Shown here: positions 32,125 through 40,219 of the stretch, piece after piece
How positions within the stretch are numbered: position 1 is the first letter of the stretch
Layout: the number at the start of each line of letters is the position of its first letter
Origin: Desulfobacteraceae bacterium
GTDB taxonomy: Bacteria; Desulfobacterota; Desulfobacteria; Desulfobacterales; UBA2174
Assembly (NCBI GenBank): GCA_028700185.1
Contig: JAQVTF010000013.1
Span: 1 to 40,219, forward strand
DNA: 40,219 nt
Reading direction: 5' to 3'
Position numbers and translations under genes: made by a program
The notes under the pieces: generated by a model
Databases searched by the model: none
Told to the model about the DNA's origin: nothing
Seen by the model: the letters and a program-made list of their open reading frames with translations, nothing else

Positions 32125-34053
32125 TTATTTCTTCTCTTCCTTGACCTCTTCGAAGTCGGCGTCCACCACGTCGTCGGCGCCGCTCTGGCCGGTCTGTCCA
32201 CCGGAAGCGCCGGCATCGTCCGCCCCGCCTCCAGCCCCTGCGCCGCTTGAAGCCTGCTGATACATCGCTTCGGCCAGCTTGTGGGATGCCTGGGTCAATT
32301 CGTCGCTCAGCCGACGGATCTCTTCGGCGTTGTCGCTTTCCATGGCCTTCTTGAGCGGACCGATGGCGGCCTCCACCTTGTTGCGGGTCTCGGCATCCAC
32401 CTTGTCACCCAGGTCCTTGAGGGATTTCTCCGTGCTGTAAATCAAGGCGTCGGCATGGTTGCGGGCCTCCACCAGGTCTTTTTTCTTCTTGTCCTCGTCG
32501 GCATGGGACTCGGCCTCACGGATCAACCGATCGATCTCTTCCTTGCTCAAGCCGGAAGAAGCCGTAATCTTGATCGACTGCTCCTTGCTGGTGGCCAGGT
32601 CCTTGGCTGAAACGCTTACAATGCCGTTGGCGTCGATGTCGAAGGTTACCTCGATCTGGGGCACGCCCCGGGGTGCCGGCGGAATTCCCACCAACTCGAA
32701 ACGGCCCAGGGTCTTGTTGTCCCCCGCCATCTCCCGCTCGCCCTGGAGCACGTGGATCGATACCGCCGGCTGGTTGTCGGCGGCGGTGGAAAAAATCTGG
32801 CTCTTGCGCGTCGGGATGGTGGTGTTCTTCTCGATCAGTCGCGTCATCACGCCGCCCAGGGTCTCGATGCCCAGGCTCAACGGGGTGACGTCCAGCAGCA
32901 GGACATCCTTGACATCGCCCTTGAGCACGCCGCCCTGGATGGCCGCGCCCATGGCCACCACCTCGTCCGGGTTCACCGAACGGTTGGGGGTCTTGCCGAA
33001 CAGATTCTTGACCCGCTCCTGCACCGCCGGCATACGGGTCATGCCGCCCACCAGGATCACCTCGGCAACCTCGCTGGCGCTGAGGCCGGCGTCCTTGAGG
33101 GCCATGCGGCACGGGCCTTCCAGCTTGTTGAGGAGATCGGCGCACAGACCCTCGAGCTTGGCCCGACTCATCTTGACGTTCAGATGCTTGGGGCCGGAAG
33201 CGTCCGCGGTGATGAAGGGAAGGTTCACGTCCGTCTCCATGGAGCTGGAAAGCTCCATTTTGGCCTTTTCAGCCGCTTCCTTGAGCCGCTGGAGCGCCAT
33301 CTTGTCCCGCCGCAGATCGATGCCCTGGTCCTTTTTAAACTCGTCGGCCAGGTAATCCACCAGCAGCAGGTCGAAGTCTTCGCCGCCCAGATGGGTATCC
33401 CCGTTGGTGGACTTAACCTCGAAAACCCCTTCTCCGATTTCCAGGATGGAGATGTCGAAGGTGCCGCCGCCAAGATCGAAGACGGCAATCTTCTCCTCCT
33501 TGCGCTTGTCGAGACCGTAGGCCAGGGAGGCGGCCGTGGGCTCGTTGATGATCCGCAGGACGTTGAGACCGGCGATCTTGCCCGCGTCCTTGGTCGCCTG
33601 ACGCTGGCTGTCGTTGAAGTAGGCCGGCACGGTGATCACGGCATCGGTCACCGGTTCGCCCAGGTAGTCCTCGGCGTACTTCTTGATGTAGGCCAGCACG
33701 AAGGAGCTGATTTCCGCCGGACTGTGCGTCTTGCCGCGCAGGTTGATGCGTACGTCCCCGTTGGACGCCTCCTCGATTTTGAACGGTAGAATCTTGACGT
33801 CACTCTGAACCTCGGGCGAGGAAAACTTGCGGCCGATCAGCCGTTTGACCCCGAAAACGGTGTTTTCCGGGTTGGTGATCGCCTGGCGCTTGGCGATCTG
33901 CCCCACGAGGCGCTCACCGCTTTCGGTGACGGCCACGATGGACGGTGTGGTGCGGCCGCCGTCCGGGTTGGTGATCACCTTGGCCTCCTTGCCCTCCATG
34001 ACGGCCACGCAGCTGTTGGTCGTGCCCAGGTCGATTCCGATGACTTTCCCCAT
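32125..34053 (-). CDS. dnaK: Molecular chaperone DnaK (Hsp70)
   Basis: This 642-aa Hsp70 starts with the ATPase signature [14 protein letters not shown] and includes [13 protein letters not shown] and [14 protein letters not shown]. Substrate-binding domain features include [15 protein letters not shown], with the linker DVLLLD just before it. It ends with the acidic tail [14 protein letters not shown]. It refolds proteins with GrpE and J-proteins. The start ATG 34053 (MGKVIGID) has AAGGAGG 5 nt upstream; an in-frame extension to 34071 covers that site and is not real. It follows grpE by 44 nt. No dnaJ follows it, unlike the common grpE-dnaK-dnaJ order. Confidence 0.98.
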   Translation of the reverse strand: MGKVIGIDLGTTNSCVAVMEGKEAKVITNPDGGRTTPSIVAVTESGERLVGQIAKRQAITNPENTVFGVKRLIGRKFSSPEVQSDVKILPFKIEEASNGDVRINLRGKTHSPAEISSFVLAYIKKYAEDYLGEPVTDAVITVPAYFNDSQRQATKDAGKIAGLNVLRIINEPTAASLAYGLDKRKEEKIAVFDLGGGTFDISILEIGEGVFEVKSTNGDTHLGGEDFDLLLVDYLADEFKKDQGIDLRRDKMALQRLKEAAEKAKMELSSSMETDVNLPFITADASGPKHLNVKMSRAKLEGLCADLLNKLEGPCRMALKDAGLSASEVAEVILVGGMTRMPAVQERVKNLFGKTPNRSVNPDEVVAMGAAIQGGVLKGDVKDVLLLDVTPLSLGIETLGGVMTRLIEKNTTIPTRKSQIFSTAADNQPAVSIHVLQGEREMAGDNKTLGRFELVGIPPAPRGVPQIEVTFDIDANGIVSVSAKDLATSKEQSIKITASSGLSKEEIDRLIREAESHADEDKKKKDLVEARNHADALIYSTEKSLKDLGDKVDAETRNKVEAAIGPLKKAMESDNAEEIRRLSDELTQASHKLAEAMYQQASSGAGAGGGADDAGASGGQTGQSGADDVVDADFEEVKEEKK

Positions 34054-34097
34054 TTCTTCCTCCTTGAACAATATGCTGAAATCCGGTGGAACGACTT

Positions 34098-34751
34098 TTA
34101 CGATTGGGCTTCGGTCGCATCCGCGCCCGGAGAGGTCTCACCGTCCTTGGCGCCCGCCTTTGCCACAACCACCATCGCGGGCCGCAGCAGGCGGTCGTGG
34201 ATGGTATATCCTTTCTGCATCTGCCGGAGAACGACATTCTCCGGCACTTCATCACTTAATTCCTGCATCATGGCCTGGTGATACGCCGGGTCGAAGACTT
34301 CCCCCTCGGCTTCGATGGCCGACACCCCGAAGCGCTCCAGGAGCTTGTGAATCTGTTTGAGGGTCAAATCCAGCCCTTCCCGCAGCCCCTTCTCGTTTTG
34401 CGCCTCGGCCGGCACCGCCAGAGCCCGCTCCAGGTTGTCGATGATGGGCAGCAGCTCTTTTAGCAGCGTTTCATTGGCGAACTTGCGGTACTCCTGGCTC
34501 TCACGGGTGGCGCGTTTCTTGAAATTCTCAAACTCCGCGCTGACGCGCAGCAATCGGTCGTAGTTGTCCCGGGCTTCGTTTCGAGCCGTCTCCAGCAAGG
34601 CGCCGAGATCTTCGGCGGCCGCGCCGGTCTTGCCCGGAGCGCCGTTTTCCGGAGATGGCGGCGCAGAAGAAACGTTTTCGTCCACCGAACCATCGTTATT
34701 TTTCAATCCGGATGCGGTGTTGTTTTTTGGCTCTGTCGTATCTTTACCCAT
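34098..34751 (-). CDS. grpE: Nucleotide exchange factor GrpE
   Basis: This 217-aa co-chaperone drives ADP release from DnaK. A low-complexity acidic/polar N-terminus (1-50) is followed by a long coiled coil ([21 protein letters not shown]), then [12 protein letters not shown] and the C-terminal beta domain with [10 protein letters not shown] and [18 protein letters not shown], all typical of GrpE. GGAG lies 3-4 nt before the start ATG 34751. It forms an operon with dnaK. No hrcA gene or CIRCE element is seen upstream, so control by a heat-shock sigma factor is more likely than by HrcA. Confidence 0.95.
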   Translation of the reverse strand: MGKDTTEPKNNTASGLKNNDGSVDENVSSAPPSPENGAPGKTGAAAEDLGALLETARNEARDNYDRLLRVSAEFENFKKRATRESQEYRKFANETLLKELLPIIDNLERALAVPAEAQNEKGLREGLDLTLKQIHKLLERFGVSAIEAEGEVFDPAYHQAMMQELSDEVPENVVLRQMQKGYTIHDRLLRPAMVVVAKAGAKDGETSPGADATEAQS

Positions 34752-35070
34752 CGCTCCAACATCTCTTCCAGTTTTTTAGAATAATAAGGGTTGCGGTGCA
34801 AACAATCGCTCAGACGATAATACCCGTTGCCTTGATGTCAAGCGAATGGCATCCACTTAATCGACTTAAAACATTTCGAAAGTCGCCGCTTTGCACCGCG
34901 TTGGCAAGGGTCGCAATCACCGGGCGCAAGTTCATCGTCCCCCGGAGCGACCAGGGTTTGCCATTCGGCATCGGTTTTGCTAATAGGGGCCGCATTGACC
35001 GGCGCGGGAGGTGGCGCGTGCAAAAACGGAATTGGGTGGGCAAAGCGGGTCGACGATGATGAAAGAAGGT
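34752..35070 (-). promoter_or_regulatory. grpE upstream region with possible heat-shock-type promoter
   Basis: No convincing gene is seen in these 319 bp. On the minus strand CTTGACA (34842-34836) is followed after 13 nt by TATTAT (34822-34817), about 65 nt upstream of grpE. The spacing is too short for a sigma-70 promoter but closer to heat-shock sigma sites. CTTGATGTCAAG (34831-34842) is also a palindrome overlapping the -35. Small minus-strand reading frames here run into the SRP RNA and show no family features. Confidence 0.3.
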
Positions 35071-35321
35071 GGTTGTGCACCCCCTTCCGAACCGTTTCCG
35101 GATTGCGGTGGGCGCAAGCATGACCGGGATCGATCCACGACACAGACCGCATTACTTATCGCTGCTTCCTTCCGGACCTGACGAGGTTCGTAACCGTCTG
35201 TTGCGCGGCGACCGGCCAGTGCAACCCGTGCAATCCGGCGTCGGCCCTCGAGGGGGGATTCAGCCCCGCATGAAGCGGATTTCGGGATGAGGGCACCGCT
35301 AACTCCCCGCCTAGCACAACC
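35071..35321 (-). ncRNA. ffs: Signal recognition particle RNA, large type with Alu domain
   Basis: The minus strand holds the SRP core GGTCCGGAAGGAAGCAGC (within 35161-35182), the binding site for Ffh. The 5' part contains TGCTAGGCGGGGAG, TAGCGGTGCCC and CTGAATCCCCCCTCGAGG, which closely match the Alu domain of Bacillus-type 6S-size SRP RNA. The ends pair: GGTTGTGC (35321-35314) with GCACAACC (35078-35071). The long central helix is supported by CCGGATTGC pairing with GCAATCCGG and ACAGAC with GTCTGT. The length is about 251 nt, with a T-rich tail (CCTTCTTTC) beyond the 3' end. The RNA guides membrane proteins to FtsY/SecYEG. Confidence 0.93.
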
Positions 35322-35327
35322 GGGGGT

Positions 35328-35355
35328 AATATAGACCAACCGATTGAATTTGCAA
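35328..35355 (-). promoter_or_regulatory. Promoter of the SRP RNA gene
   Basis: On the minus strand TTGCAA (35355-35350), a 16-nt spacer and TATATT (35333-35328) precede G35321 by 7 nt, exactly where the paired 5' end of the RNA begins. The -10 matches the consensus at five of six positions. The fit between predicted start and RNA structure makes this convincing. Confidence 0.65.
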
Positions 35356-35374
35356 GGCCAAAAAGGAAAACGGC

Positions 35375-35767
35375 ATGAAACGCGAACACATCTTCGCCGG
35401 CCTCCTGGCGCTGGCGCTGCTGACCACCGGATGCGCCGCCCTGGTGGTGGGGGCCGGCACCGGCGCCGGAGTCTACAGCTATGTTGAAGGGGAACTGCGG
35501 CGGACCTATGCCGCAGACGCCACCGTGGCCCTGGACGCGACCCATCAGGCCCTGGAACATCTGAAAATCCGGATCGAATCGGAAACTTCCGACGGCATCA
35601 GGACGCTGATCAAAGCCAAGCGTCCCGACGGCTCCCCGGTGACCGTCAAGGTGAGCCTGGTGTCTCCCAGGGTCACCGAAATCGGCGTCCGCTCGGGCTT
35701 TGTGGGCCTGTGGGACAAAAATGTCTCCGAACTGATTCATGCCACTATTGCCCAACGGCTCCTCTGA
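35375..35767 (+). CDS. DUF3568-like lipoprotein
   Basis: This 130-aa protein has a lipoprotein signal, MKREHIFAGLLALALLTTGC, with lipobox LTTGC. It continues AALVVGAGTGAGVYSYVEGE, the glycine-rich start seen in DUF3568 proteins. The rest is a small alpha/beta domain with ALDATHQALEHLKI, IKAKRPDGSPVTVKV and GVRSGFVGLWD. It is expected to be anchored in the outer or inner membrane facing the periplasm. AAGGA lies 9 nt before the ATG. Its last 29 nt overlap the tilS start, so it heads a tilS-ftsH-folP run. Function unknown. Confidence 0.8.
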   Translation: MKREHIFAGLLALALLTTGCAALVVGAGTGAGVYSYVEGELRRTYAADATVALDATHQALEHLKIRIESETSDGIRTLIKAKRPDGSPVTVKVSLVSPRVTEIGVRSGFVGLWDKNVSELIHATIAQRLL

Positions 35768-37216
35768 AGACCGCGCCATCGACGCCTTTCTGGCAGCGGT
35801 CGATGACAGCCTGGCGCGTCACCGTCTCGTGGCCCGGGGCGACCGGGTGCTGGTGGCGGTATCCGGCGGCCCGGACTCCGTGGCACTGCTGGTGGCGTTG
35901 CACCGCTTGGCCGCGGTTCACGCCATCACCCTGGTGGTGGCCCATCTGCACCACGGCCTGCGGGGGACGGCGGCCGATGCGGACGTCCGCCGCGTTGAGG
36001 TTTTGGCCGCTCGCCTGCATTGCCCCGTGATCGTTCACCGGGTGGACACCGCCGCCGAGGCCCGGCAATGCCGCCTATCCGTGGAGGCCGCCGGCCGCCG
36101 CCTGCGCTACGCCTTTTTGCGAAAGACCGCCACCGTTCACGGTTGTCACAAAATCGCCCTGGGTCACCAGCGCAACGACAACGCCGAACTGGTCTTGATG
36201 AACCTGATCCGCGGCACCGGTCCCTTGGGTCTGTCCGCCATGCGTCCCTTGCGGGACGACCGGTTTATTCGTCCCCTGCTGTCCATCGACCGACGCCAGA
36301 TTCTGTCCTTTCTGGAAGCCCTCGGCATCGGCTACAGCGAAGATGAAACCAACCGGCACCTTCATCATCGCCGCAACTGGATCCGCCAGGAACTACTGCC
36401 CCTGATCGCGGCGAAAGCCAACCCGGCCATCGTGGACGCCCTGAACCGCACCGCCGCCATCGGCCGTGACGAGGAAGACTGGTTGGCCCGGGTGGCCGCC
36501 GATTTGTACCGTAGTGCCCTGATCCACCAAGACACCGACGCCGTCCTCCTCCACTGCGGCACCCTGACCGAACTAGCCCCCGCCGCCCGCCGCCGGGTGC
36601 TGCGCCACGCCATCGGGTGCCTGCGTCAGGACCTGCACCGGATCACGCTGGCCCACATCGATGCGGTCATGGGCCTCATCGCCGGGAAGGGACCGGCCCG
36701 ATCCCTCCATCTACCCCACCGACTGCGCCTGAGGGTTGCCGCCGGCCGCTTGGAAATCCGTCGCATGAAGCGCCCGTTGCGTCAGGCCGAGCAGGCCCCG
36801 GTCTCCTGGCGCCACGAACTGACAGGCCCCGGCCGGATCGCTATCCCGGAACTGGGCCTGGAAGCTGAAGCCGGTTTCCATCCAGGCGCACCTCGTCCGG
36901 GCGGTGTTGATGCTGGACAGTGGTCCGCCTTTTTTGATATCAATGCCGTGAGTTTTCCACTGATTATCCGCAGCGCGGTCCCTGGCGACCGCTTCCGGCC
37001 CGCCGGGGCCGGCGGCCGCCAGAAAGTGGCCAAGTTTTTCATCGATCACAAGGTCCCGCGATCCCTGCGACCCAATTACCCGGTGGTGGAAAGCGGGGGA
37101 CGGATCATCTGGCTCGTCGGCCAGCGTCTCGCAGAAGCCGTGGCGGCCGACAGCTCCGACAAAGGGCCCCTTTCCCTGGCCTTCAGGCCGAGAAACCTAA
37201 ACAAGGATCTTTTTCA

Positions 37217-37220
<4 letters not shown>
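35739..37220 (+). CDS. tilS: tRNA(Ile)-lysidine synthase TilS
   Basis: This 493-aa enzyme attaches lysine to the wobble cytidine of the isoleucine tRNA that reads AUA. The N-terminal ATP-pyrophosphatase domain has the P-loop SGGPDS at 42-47, AHLHHGLRG (69-76) and [10 protein letters not shown] (142-151), followed by [10 protein letters not shown]. The C-terminal TilS domain has [27 protein letters not shown]. The start ATG 35739 lies within the lipoprotein gene, overlapping it by 29 nt, with no good ribosome-binding site, so initiation may depend on coupling. The stop overlaps the ftsH GTG start (GTGA). tilS-ftsH is a common bacterial pair. Confidence 0.93.
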
Positions 37221-39110
<1,890 letters not shown>

Positions 39111-39118
<8 letters not shown>

Positions 39119-40016
39119 AACCTACCGGATGGCCTGGGGCGGCCACCGCCTGGAACTCGGACGACGGACCTGCATCATGGGGATCGTCAACGTAACGCCG
39201 GACTCGTTTTCCGACGGCGGCCGATTCCTGAACCACGAGACGGCCGTGGCCCAGGGCCTGCGCCTGGTGGCCGAAGGCGCCGATATTCTGGACATCGGTG
39301 GCGAGTCCACCCGCCCGTTTTCCGACCCGGTCTCCATCGAGACGGAACTGGCGCGGGTCCTTCCGGTCATCGAGGCCTTGGCGCGGCAGGTATCGATCCC
39401 CATCAGCATCGACACGATGAAGGCCGCCGTGGCCCGGGAGGCCATCGCCGCCGGCGCCGCCATGGTCAACGACATCTCGGCCCTGCGCCATGATCCGCAG
39501 ATGGCCGACACCGTGGCCCAAGCCGAAGTGCCCCTCATCCTGATGCACATGCTCGGCACCCCCAAGACAATGCAACAGGCCCCCCGTTACGACGATCTGT
39601 TCGGGGAAATCGAAGCCTTTCTGGCCGAGGCCATGACCCGGGCTGGCAACGCCGGGGTGCCAGCCGACCGGCTGATCATCGATCCGGGACTCGGCTTTGG
39701 CAAGACGGTATCCCATAACCTGGCCTTGATCCAGGGCGTGCAACGCTTTGCCGCCCTGGACGCGCCGGTGCTCATCGGCCATTCCCGTAAGGCCTTCATC
39801 CGTCGGCTCCTCAGCGGCGAGCCGGCTTCGCCGCTTTCCCCGGACGATCCCGCCGTGGCCCACGGCACCCTGGCAATATCCACGGCGGCCATCCTTGCCG
39901 GCGCCCATCTGATCCGGGTCCACGATGTGGCGCCGACCCGCGCCGCCGCACGCATCACCGATGCGCTGATGGAAAGGGATAGTGAAGTGACGAGTGAGAA
40001 GTTACATGTGAGCTAA
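39111..40016 (+). CDS. folP: Dihydropteroate synthase FolP
   Basis: This 301-aa TIM-barrel enzyme joins p-aminobenzoate to dihydropterin pyrophosphate in folate synthesis. Signatures are [70 protein letters not shown] and RVHDVAP. The start ATG 39111 overlaps the ftsH end by 8 nt. The normal protein appears to end around ALMERD; the last ten or so residues ([11 protein letters not shown]) and the stop codon are encoded by one arm of a repeat element that continues downstream, so the C-terminus looks replaced. Catalytic motifs are unaffected. Confidence 0.95.
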
Positions 40017-40145
40017 AATGCCTAAAGGGAAGGACGCGCTGGCGCGCGGGGGATTTGCCAAAAGCGGAGCAAAAGCGACACCACAACTTTAGCTCACTTG
40101 AAACTTTAGTAACTCCCAACTTCAGCCACTTACAACCTCAGCCAC
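39981..40145. repeat. Small repeat element between folP and coaX (inverted arms plus 16/17-bp tandem repeats)
   Basis: Four copies of an AACYTYAG core occur at 40085, 40102, 40118 and 40134, spaced 17, 16 and 16 bp; the last two 16-bp units both end in CAGCCAC. The arm TTTAGCTCAC (40088-40097) is inverted at 40008-40017 as GTGAGCTAAA, with further similarity outward (AAGTTACATG against CTTGAAACTT). The left arm covers the end of folP. The centre (40018-40092) holds a 24-codon frame starting ATG CCT AAA, with no known family. Base composition differs from the flanking genes. Confidence 0.6.
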
Positions 40146-40159
40146 CTTCAGAGACTTCC

Positions 40160-40219
40160 ATGCTCCTGGTCATCGACATCGGCAACACCAACATCGTCCT
40201 GGGCGTTTACCACAACGAA
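40160..40219 (+). CDS. coaX: Type III pantothenate kinase CoaX, N-terminal fragment, runs off right edge
   Basis: Twenty codons from ATG 40160 read MLLVIDIGNTNIVLGVYHNE. DIGNTNIVLGV is the first phosphate-binding motif of type III pantothenate kinases, which phosphorylate pantothenate in the first step of coenzyme A synthesis. The start is placed directly before the first strand. No strong ribosome-binding site is visible; a GAGA lies about 6 nt upstream, just beyond the repeat element. Confidence 0.85.
   Translation, partial: MLLVIDIGNTNIVLGVYHNE

Noticed and set aside
34810-35152. Two small minus-strand frames upstream of grpE
   Set aside because: Both overlap the SRP RNA for much of their length and show no family motif or good start.

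Overview
The window is GC-rich, densely coded DNA from a Gram-negative bacterium. A complete dsrMKJOP operon, with an RsbRD-N-type gene and an IscU-like gene next to it, points to a dissimilatory sulfate/sulfite reducer of the Desulfobacterota (former Deltaproteobacteria). LolA, MltB-type transglycosylase and FtsH fit a diderm cell; MenG/UbiE fits a menaquinone-based chain. The species cannot be fixed from sequence alone, and dsrAB lies outside the window.

Layout. 0-2.3 kb (minus): start of a membrane sensor gene running off the left edge, a YhhN membrane protein, and leucyl aminopeptidase. 2.5-4.7 kb (plus): DHH phosphoesterase, EI24/CysZ-like membrane protein, gamma carbonic anhydrase-like protein. 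4.8-6.0 kb (minus): a secreted NlpC/P60 peptidase with a barrel-like C-terminal region. 6.1-13.8 kb (minus): sigma-54 activator with a degenerate receiver, IscU-like scaffold, RsbRD-N protein, dsrM-K-J-O-P, then a strong terminator. 13.8-14.5 kb: an AT-rich non-coding stretch with a perfect 13-bp terminator hairpin. 14.5-15.2 kb: metallo-beta-lactamase-fold hydrolase. 15.5-17.9 kb (plus): htpG and a DUF1232-like/J-domain fusion. 17.9-19.9 kb (minus): mltB-like, small PLDc_N-like protein, GDPD. 20.1-22.8 kb (plus): radA, rlmE, yebC. 22.9-30.3 kb (minus): menG/ubiE, a ZraS/ZraR-like two-component pair, a thioredoxin 2-type protein, lolA, nadA, and a Tat-exported beta-lactamase-fold protein. 30.5-32.0 kb (plus): acyl-CoA synthetase. 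32.1-34.8 kb (minus): grpE-dnaK. 35.07-35.32 kb (minus): a large-type SRP RNA with an Alu domain and its own promoter. 35.4 kb to the right edge (plus): DUF3568-like lipoprotein, tilS, ftsH, folP, a small repeat element, and the start of coaX.

Function. DsrMKJOP is the transmembrane complex that links the menaquinone pool and periplasmic redox to the cytoplasmic DsrC/DsrAB sulfite reduction step. Its genes are tightly packed or overlapping and appear to be transcribed from a sigma-70-like promoter ahead of the RsbRD-N gene. The rest is mostly housekeeping: protein folding and quality control (htpG, grpE-dnaK, ftsH), envelope biogenesis (lolA, mltB, NlpC/P60), cofactors (nadA, folP, coaX, menG) and RNA functions (rlmE, tilS, SRP RNA).

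The least ordinary signals are: the Alu-type SRP RNA; the AT-rich non-coding region at 14.0-14.4 kb, which may encode a small RNA with an anti-Shine-Dalgarno stretch; the 16/17-bp repeat element between folP and coaX, which seems to have rewritten the folP C-terminus; the peptidase-barrel fusion; and the degenerate sigma-54 activator upstream of dsr. I see no CRISPR array, transposase, phage gene, tRNA or rRNA.
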